Part shown: one piece after another, positions 13,654 through 17,156 of the stretch
Layout: every line of letters starts with the position of its first letter
Position numbering within the stretch: position 1 is the stretch's first letter
Assembly: GCA_037719575.1 (NCBI GenBank)
Contig: JBBJMF010000060.1
Span: 1 to 17,156, forward strand
Direction of reading: 5' to 3'
Source: JAWWPG01 sp037719575
GTDB taxonomy: Bacteria > Actinomycetota > Actinomycetes > Propionibacteriales > Nocardioidaceae
DNA: 17,156 nt
Made by a program: the position numbers and the translations under genes
The notes under the pieces: generated by a model
Database searches by the model: none
The model's input: only the letters and a program-made list of their open reading frames with translations
Told to the model about the DNA's origin: nothing

Positions 13654-14406
13654 TCACTCGGTGCCGGGGTCGTGCGACCTCGGGGCCAGCGCCGCGACCG
13701 GCGAGGTGGTGGCGTCCGATGGTGCCAGCAGGAGCGAGTCGTCGTCGGTGAACGCCTGCGGAATGGGCAGCGGGTGCCCGTCGAGGGCCTCCTTGACGAG
13801 GCGCTGGATTCGCTCCGCGCACCCTCGGTAGAACCGCACCTGGGTGTTCCGCCCGAACACCCGAAAGCCCCAGCGGATGACGGGGTTTGGAATCGGTGCT
13901 CGCTGTGAGTAACCGTCGATCACGAACTCGACGACTCCGGTGTCGAGGTGCTTGACGACCTCGTACGACAGATGTCCTTTCTCCAGGTGCCCGTCCAGGG
14001 TCTCGTAGGCCCAGCCCCAGACCCGGGTGGGACCCTCGAGACCGTCGCGGCGCTCGTCGATGACCTCCGTGACCCGCACGCCCATGTAGAACCGCAACCC
14101 GAAGAAACGGCCCTCCAGGAGCATGTCCCGCCCCACCACCGGTGCCGCGCCGCGGTAGATCGCATGCAGGATTCGCGGTTCGGCGAACTCGTAGTCCCGG
14201 ACCACCTGGCAGGCGAGCGCCCAGGCCCCACCCTCGCCCGGCTCGCCGACGGGCTCCTGCCCGACGACCGTCCGCTGGGTGTCGCGATGCCAACCGGTTG
14301 CCGGTCCCGGCTCGACTCCCTCCGGGATCGTGTAGTTGACGCTCAGGTCGGCAAGGCGCGCCAGCGACCTGCCGACGTCGAAACCCTTCGACCTGCGACC
14401 CGGCAC
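13654..14406 (-). CDS. DUF1990 family protein
   Basis: This 250-residue protein fits DUF1990, a family that looks like a SRPBCC/lipocalin-type barrel. Features are an N-terminal LADLSVNYTIPEG (18-30) and GWHRDTQRTVVG (39-50), RVWGWAYETLDGHLEKGHLSYEV (128-150, the family GHxExG core), EFVIDGYSQRAPIPNPVIRWGFRVFGRNTQVRFYRGCAERI (160-200). The last 40 residues are low-complexity. The molecular function is unknown. GTG 14406 has AGGAG 6 nt upstream and lies 3 nt after the stop of the small membrane-protein gene, so the two form an operon. A second, more divergent copy of the same core is found in the next plus-strand gene. Confidence 0.8.
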   Translation of the reverse strand: MPGRRSKGFDVGRSLARLADLSVNYTIPEGVEPGPATGWHRDTQRTVVGQEPVGEPGEGGAWALACQVVRDYEFAEPRILHAIYRGAAPVVGRDMLLEGRFFGLRFYMGVRVTEVIDERRDGLEGPTRVWGWAYETLDGHLEKGHLSYEVVKHLDTGVVEFVIDGYSQRAPIPNPVIRWGFRVFGRNTQVRFYRGCAERIQRLVKEALDGHPLPIPQAFTDDDSLLLAPSDATTSPVAALAPRSHDPGTE

Positions 14407-14409
14407 GAC

Positions 14410-14631
14410 CTACTCCTGCTCGAAGTCGGCGATCGAGTCGCCTATGAGCCACAGTGTCGAGGCCCACAGACCGACGAACAGGGCGCGCCGCTCGGCGTTG
14501 CCGCGCTCGCTCTGGTCCACGCGTTTCCCCTGCAGCCAGAGCCCGATGCAGAGCCCCACCGACCCCAGGGACGCCACGTGCAGGTGGGTACTGCGCAGTC
14601 CAACGCGCCTCATCGGCCGACCGAGTGACAT
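14410..14631 (-). CDS. Small membrane protein of unknown function
   Basis: This 73-residue frame has two hydrophobic helices, at about residues 17-33 (HVASLGSVGLCIGLWLQG) and 48-66 (ALFVGLWASTLWLIGDSIADF), linked by a charged loop with RVDQSERGNAERR, so both ends probably face the same side. It is part of a much longer open frame, but upstream of 14631 that frame only mirrors the opposite-strand gene. ATG 14631 has GGAAGG 6 nt upstream; ATG 14613 is the alternative. Its stop is 3 nt from the start of the DUF1990 gene. I do not recognise the family. Being well positioned, with a ribosome site and membrane helices, it is probably real. Confidence 0.68.
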   Translation of the reverse strand: MSLGRPMRRVGLRSTHLHVASLGSVGLCIGLWLQGKRVDQSERGNAERRALFVGLWASTLWLIGDSIADFEQE

Positions 14632-14700
14632 CCGGCACCTTCCCGGTCTGGCGACCAGATCGTCGTACGGATCACGTGCGAGCCATGGTCTCATAGCTGC

Positions 14701-15432
14701 ATGGAGTCCCTGCCCGATGCACCCCCGCACCGACCGACGATCCTGCGGCGACTGGGTACCCTCGCGCGCTGGCCAGTCGGGATCGCGCTCACCTCGTGGC
14801 GCTACATGTGGCGAACGACGGCCCTGCACCGCAGCGAGGAGACGGGCGACCGAACCGACCTCCCGCCGGGCATCCCCGACGACCTCGTGGACGACGAGAC
14901 CCAGGGGGTGGGGCACGGGGAGGGCCCATTGCTCCATCGCCGCTTCACCGTGCTCATCGCCGGCAGCTCGATGTCCCCCGCGGAGCTGATGGAGGACGTC
15001 AGGGGCAACATCAACAGGGCAGTTCCGTCCGAGGTTGCCTACTTCCGCAAGGTGCGTGGTGAGGAGGGCCCGTTCCGACGTGCCGACGAGTACATCGTGC
15101 GGATGCCCGGGCCATGGGACGGACCGGTGCGCGTCGTCCACGAGGACGAGGTGTCGTTCCGGCTGGCGACCCTTCGCGGGCACCTGGAAGCGGGCCAGAT
15201 CGAGTTCAGCTGCGCGTGCGAGGGCGACAGGCTGCGCTTCCGGATCGAGGCGTGGGCCCGCGCAGGCGACCGACTGTCGAACCTCCTCTACTCGAGGCTC
15301 GGAGTGTCGAAAGAGATCCAGCTCAACATGTGGGTGCACGTCTGCCTCCGGGTGGCGGCGATGTCCGGGGGCCGCCCCGCTGGCGGAGTGACCATCTCGA
15401 CCAGGACGCTGACGGATCTCCCGGCTGCGTGA
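14701..15432 (+). CDS. DUF1990-like protein
   Basis: This 243-residue protein has an N-terminal basic region with a weak hydrophobic stretch (LARWPVGIALTSWRYMW, 21-37), an acidic linker (48-70) and a C-terminal domain (75-225). The domain includes DEYIVRMPGPWDGPVRVVHEDEVSFRLATLRGHLEAGQIEFSCACEGDRLRFRIEAWARAGDRLSNLLYSRLGVSKEIQLNMWVHVCLRVA. The GHLEAGQIEF core and the following helix with KEIQ...W match the GHLEKGHLSYEV core of the neighbouring DUF1990 protein, so the two are likely distant relatives. The function is unknown. The start at ATG 14701 has no clear ribosome site. It is divergent from the small membrane protein and ends in a hairpin shared with the next, convergent gene. Confidence 0.72.
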   Translation: MESLPDAPPHRPTILRRLGTLARWPVGIALTSWRYMWRTTALHRSEETGDRTDLPPGIPDDLVDDETQGVGHGEGPLLHRRFTVLIAGSSMSPAELMEDVRGNINRAVPSEVAYFRKVRGEEGPFRRADEYIVRMPGPWDGPVRVVHEDEVSFRLATLRGHLEAGQIEFSCACEGDRLRFRIEAWARAGDRLSNLLYSRLGVSKEIQLNMWVHVCLRVAAMSGGRPAGGVTISTRTLTDLPAA

Positions 15433-15458
15433 GCCTCGCGTCCGCGAGACTCAGCCGG
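15421..15458. terminator. Bidirectional hairpin terminator between two convergent genes
   Basis: CCGGCTG (15421-15427) pairs exactly with CAGCCGG (15452-15458), and inside it GAGCCTCGCG (15431-15440) pairs with CGCGAGACTC (15443-15452) with one mismatch. The two stems are compatible except for one shared base. The structure covers the stop codons of both convergent genes (TGA at 15430-15432 and its counterpart at 15453-15451). There is no U-tract, which is usual in high-GC actinobacteria. Confidence 0.6.
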
Positions 15459-15855
15459 TGCCGGGCTCCGACGCGGTAGACAGCACCGCGGCCAAGGCTT
15501 CCGGATCGGCAACTGTCACGGTGACCCCCGGGTGGCGCAGCGGGACGGTGAACCGCCCGATGCGGACCGACACCCGCTCCCGGAGTCGCAGGCACACCCC
15601 GGCTGCCGTCGCGGTGCCGAACGTGATTCCTCCGTCCACCAGCGATCGCCGGATCCCGAGGGCCTTCCACCAGTGGAACGGTCCCGTCAGGGTGGCTTCG
15701 AGGATGTTGCCGCGCGAGATTTCCACCCGCCACGGCCCGAAGCGGACGTGCACGTCTTGGTCGTCGACCGTCACGTTGGCCCGACCGGGCGTCACGCCGA
15801 AGGGCAGCAGCAACGGCCGGTACCGAGGCTGGTCCTCGAACGAGAAGTCTGTCAT
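15451..15855 (-). CDS. Conserved actinobacterial protein of unknown function
   Basis: This 134-residue soluble protein is mostly beta strand. It has RPLLLPFGVTPGRANVTVDDQDVHVRFGPWRVEISRGNILEATLTGPFHWWKALGIRRSLVDGGITFG (13-80), ending in VTVTVADPEALAAVL (111-125). I recall similar small actinobacterial proteins (a LLPFGV-x-P start, a WW-ALG box, a LTFGT turn) but no function; the strand pattern suggests a PH-like fold. ATG 15855 follows a rather distant GGAGGA (12 nt). A longer frame to 15993 overlaps the divergent kinase gene and is rejected. It converges with the DUF1990-like gene and shares its terminator. Confidence 0.8.
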   Translation of the reverse strand: MTDFSFEDQPRYRPLLLPFGVTPGRANVTVDDQDVHVRFGPWRVEISRGNILEATLTGPFHWWKALGIRRSLVDGGITFGTATAAGVCLRLRERVSVRIGRFTVPLRHPGVTVTVADPEALAAVLSTASEPGTG

Positions 15856-15930
15856 CGCTGTCGCCGATCCTCCGCTGTGTCGTCTCGCTTGCCCCCGCAC
15901 GAGTGTAGGCCGGCGCTCGAGCAGTCGGGC

Positions 15931-15946
15931 TAGCCTTGCGCAGGTG
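15931..15946 (+). promoter_or_regulatory. Probable leaderless promoter of the P-loop kinase gene
   Basis: TAGCCT at 15931-15936 fits TAnnnT and is followed by 7 nt and then the GTG at 15944. No ribosome site is present. The geometry equals that of the MFS gene and is close to that of the KimA-like gene in this window. Confidence 0.45.
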
Positions 15947-16486
15947 GACCAACCACTTCTCGTCGTGCTCTCGGGCCGACCCGGCACCGGCAAGACGACA
16001 CTCGCGAAGCTGCTCGCAACAAGACTGCGTGCGGCTCACCTCCGCACTGACGCTATCGCTGGCCCACTCATGCGCGGCGGTCTCACGAACGATCCGCCCG
16101 AGGCCGGAAGGGTCGCTTACGACGTGGCGCACGAAGTCGCCACAGATATCTTGCAGACAGGGACTCCGGTCATCGTCGACGGCATCCACGCAACGCATGC
16201 TAGTCGTGCAGCATGGCGCGAGGTCACGAAGAGGTTCGATGGATGCCTGGTGATGGTGGAAACGATCCTGAACGATCCCGAGGAACACCGGCGCAGAGTT
16301 GAGGCGCGTCGAAGTCAAGGGACCGGATACCTGGGTCCGTCGTGGGTCTCGATCGAGGCACTGGCCTACGACTGCTGGGACGAGGAGCTCGATGGCTCAC
16401 GCGTTGTGGTGGAGATGTCCGAGGCTGAGGCCGGGCTTAGATTCGCTTTGGGCCACATTCGCCGAGCCACCTGCCCGACATCCTAG
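15944..16486 (+). CDS. P-loop ATPase/kinase of the AAA_33 type
   Basis: This 180-residue protein is a small P-loop kinase. The Walker A motif is GRPGTGKTT (11-19), preceded by a hydrophobic strand (LLVVLS). D36 in LRTDAIAG matches the substrate-side acid of this kinase group, VIVDGIHATHASRAAW (76-91) resembles the Walker B strand region, and EEHRRRVEARRSQGTG (113-128) looks like the arginine lid. The family includes gluconate kinase-like, chloramphenicol phosphotransferase-like and zeta-toxin-like enzymes; the substrate cannot be read here. It starts at GTG 15944 after a TAGCCT box. Several codons (ATC, ACA, AAC, GCT, AGA) are less G/C-biased than in the neighbours, hinting at later acquisition. 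It converges with tdk across a 13-nt gap. Confidence 0.82.
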   Translation: MDQPLLVVLSGRPGTGKTTLAKLLATRLRAAHLRTDAIAGPLMRGGLTNDPPEAGRVAYDVAHEVATDILQTGTPVIVDGIHATHASRAAWREVTKRFDGCLVMVETILNDPEEHRRRVEARRSQGTGYLGPSWVSIEALAYDCWDEELDGSRVVVEMSEAEAGLRFALGHIRRATCPTS

Positions 16487-16499
16487 GTCCAGCGCCTCG

Positions 16500-17156
16500 C
16501 TAGGCGAACGGGAGGACGTCGGGCGACAGGGCCGCGGCCTGGGCCCGGGCCGCGGTCAGCCGGCGCCTGTGGTGCTGGCGGCACAGCACCTCGTAGCCCA
16601 CGTCTGCCGGTCGGTCGGTTGCCGGGTCGTCGACGTCACCCACGACGATCACGTCGCCCTCGGTGACCATGTCGCCGTTCTCCGTACGAGCATTGTGGGT
16701 GGCGCGTTTGCCGCACCAGCAGAGTGCCTCGACCTGCAGCACGTTCATCCGGTCGGCGAGCTCGACCAACCGGCCCGAGGCCGGGAACATCTTCGTCCGG
16801 AAGTCCGTGAGAATGCCGAACGCGAAGACGTCTATCTGCAGCTCGTCGGTGACCCGCGCCAGCTGGTCGACCTGCTGAGCCGTGTAGAACTGGACCTCGT
16901 CGCACACCAGGTAGTCGATCCGACCGCCGCTCGTCAACGAGTCCACGACGTAGTGCCAGAAGTTGAAGTCGTCCGCCACCTCGATGGCATCGATGGTCAG
17001 CCCGAGGCGACTCGACAGCAGCGACTCCCCCGCCCGGTCACGACTCGTGAAGATCCGGCCGACCCGGCCGCGCGCGGCATGGTTGTGATCCAGCTGCAGG
17101 GCCAGCGTCGACTTCCCGCAGTCCATGGTCCCGGTGAAGAATTGCAGTTCCGCCAC
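16500..17156 (-). CDS. tdk: Thymidine kinase (type II, TK1-like)
   Basis: This 218-residue enzyme phosphorylates thymidine with ATP to give dTMP, for pyrimidine salvage in the cytosol. The start GTG is the very last codon of the window, and the N-terminus MAELQFFTGTMDCGKST matches the family start, so the gene is probably complete. The P-loop is GTMDCGKST (9-17), the catalytic base lies in DEVQF (86-90, E87), and the C-terminal zinc site is formed by C146, C148, C192 and H195. The lasso region between 150 and 190 includes THNARTENGDMV and VGYEVLC. Promoter and ribosome site lie beyond the right edge. It converges with the P-loop kinase gene. Confidence 0.95.
   Translation of the reverse strand: MAELQFFTGTMDCGKSTLALQLDHNHAARGRVGRIFTSRDRAGESLLSSRLGLTIDAIEVADDFNFWHYVVDSLTSGGRIDYLVCDEVQFYTAQQVDQLARVTDELQIDVFAFGILTDFRTKMFPASGRLVELADRMNVLQVEALCWCGKRATHNARTENGDMVTEGDVIVVGDVDDPATDRPADVGYEVLCRQHHRRRLTAARAQAAALSPDVLPFA

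Noticed and set aside
14632..15339. Long minus-strand extension upstream of the small membrane protein
   Set aside because: It mirrors the plus-strand DUF1990-like gene; only the part from ATG 14631 has a ribosome site and membrane helices.
15856..16486. Zeta-toxin/antitoxin pair
   Set aside because: The kinase is P-loop and small, but no epsilon-like antitoxin gene is adjacent and the upstream gene is divergent.
1..17156. tRNA/rRNA genes, CRISPR arrays, insertion sequences or prophage genes
   Set aside because: No cloverleaf-like tRNA sequence, no regular repeats, no transposase or phage motif was seen on either strand when reading through; computed searches were not possible.

Overview
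The window is high-GC DNA with strongly G/C-biased third codon positions, GTG starts and 4-nt GTGA gene overlaps. Its gene content is typical of Actinomycetota (DUF3159, DUF3710, DUF3093, DUF4193 and DUF4235 proteins, SepH, a cysteine-rich coproporphyrin ferrochelatase). From memory, the order permease / ceoB / ceoC / DUF3159 / OB-fold / DUF3710 / dut / DUF3093 / DUF4193 / inositol monophosphatase matches the conserved block around Rv2690c-Rv2701c of Mycobacterium tuberculosis, and the ferrochelatase-to-sepH part matches the Streptomyces arrangement. Genus cannot be fixed by eye; a Nocardioidaceae- or Frankiales-like soil actinomycete would fit.

Layout. (1) 1-3295: a KimA-type potassium permease (minus strand, cut by the left edge) is divergent from two overlapping TrkA/RCK genes; this looks like a potassium-uptake unit. 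(2) 3296-3561: a gap that holds what looks like a fragment of a repeat (propeller-type) protein. (3) 5822-3562, minus: a tightly coupled operon dut, DUF3710, OB-fold, DUF3159. (4) 5850-6812, plus: two small membrane proteins (DUF3093, DUF4235), meeting the zinc-ribbon DUF4193 gene tail to tail. (5) 9271-7305, minus: ferrochelatase, then inositol monophosphatase by a 4-nt overlap; a divergent MFS transporter begins at 9348. (6) 11749-10647, minus: a YceI protein and an NADPH-dependent FMN reductase, divergent from a TetR regulator (11844) with candidate operators in between. (7) 12660-13610: sepH, the cell-division regulator, with nested palindromes just upstream. (8) 13654-15855: accessory-looking part with a DUF1990 protein, a small two-helix membrane protein, a second DUF1990-like protein and a small conserved actinobacterial protein. 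(9) 15944-17156: a P-loop kinase of unknown substrate and thymidine kinase, whose GTG start is the last codon of the window.

Functional themes are potassium homeostasis (KimA-like plus CeoB/CeoC-like), pyrimidine nucleotide hygiene and salvage (dut, tdk), haem synthesis (ferrochelatase), inositol phosphate metabolism, a small redox/lipid-binding operon under likely TetR control, and division (SepH). Several genes (KimA-like, MFS, P-loop kinase) start 6-7 nt after a TAnnnT box, which suggests leaderless transcripts. I saw no tRNA, rRNA, CRISPR array or insertion sequence.
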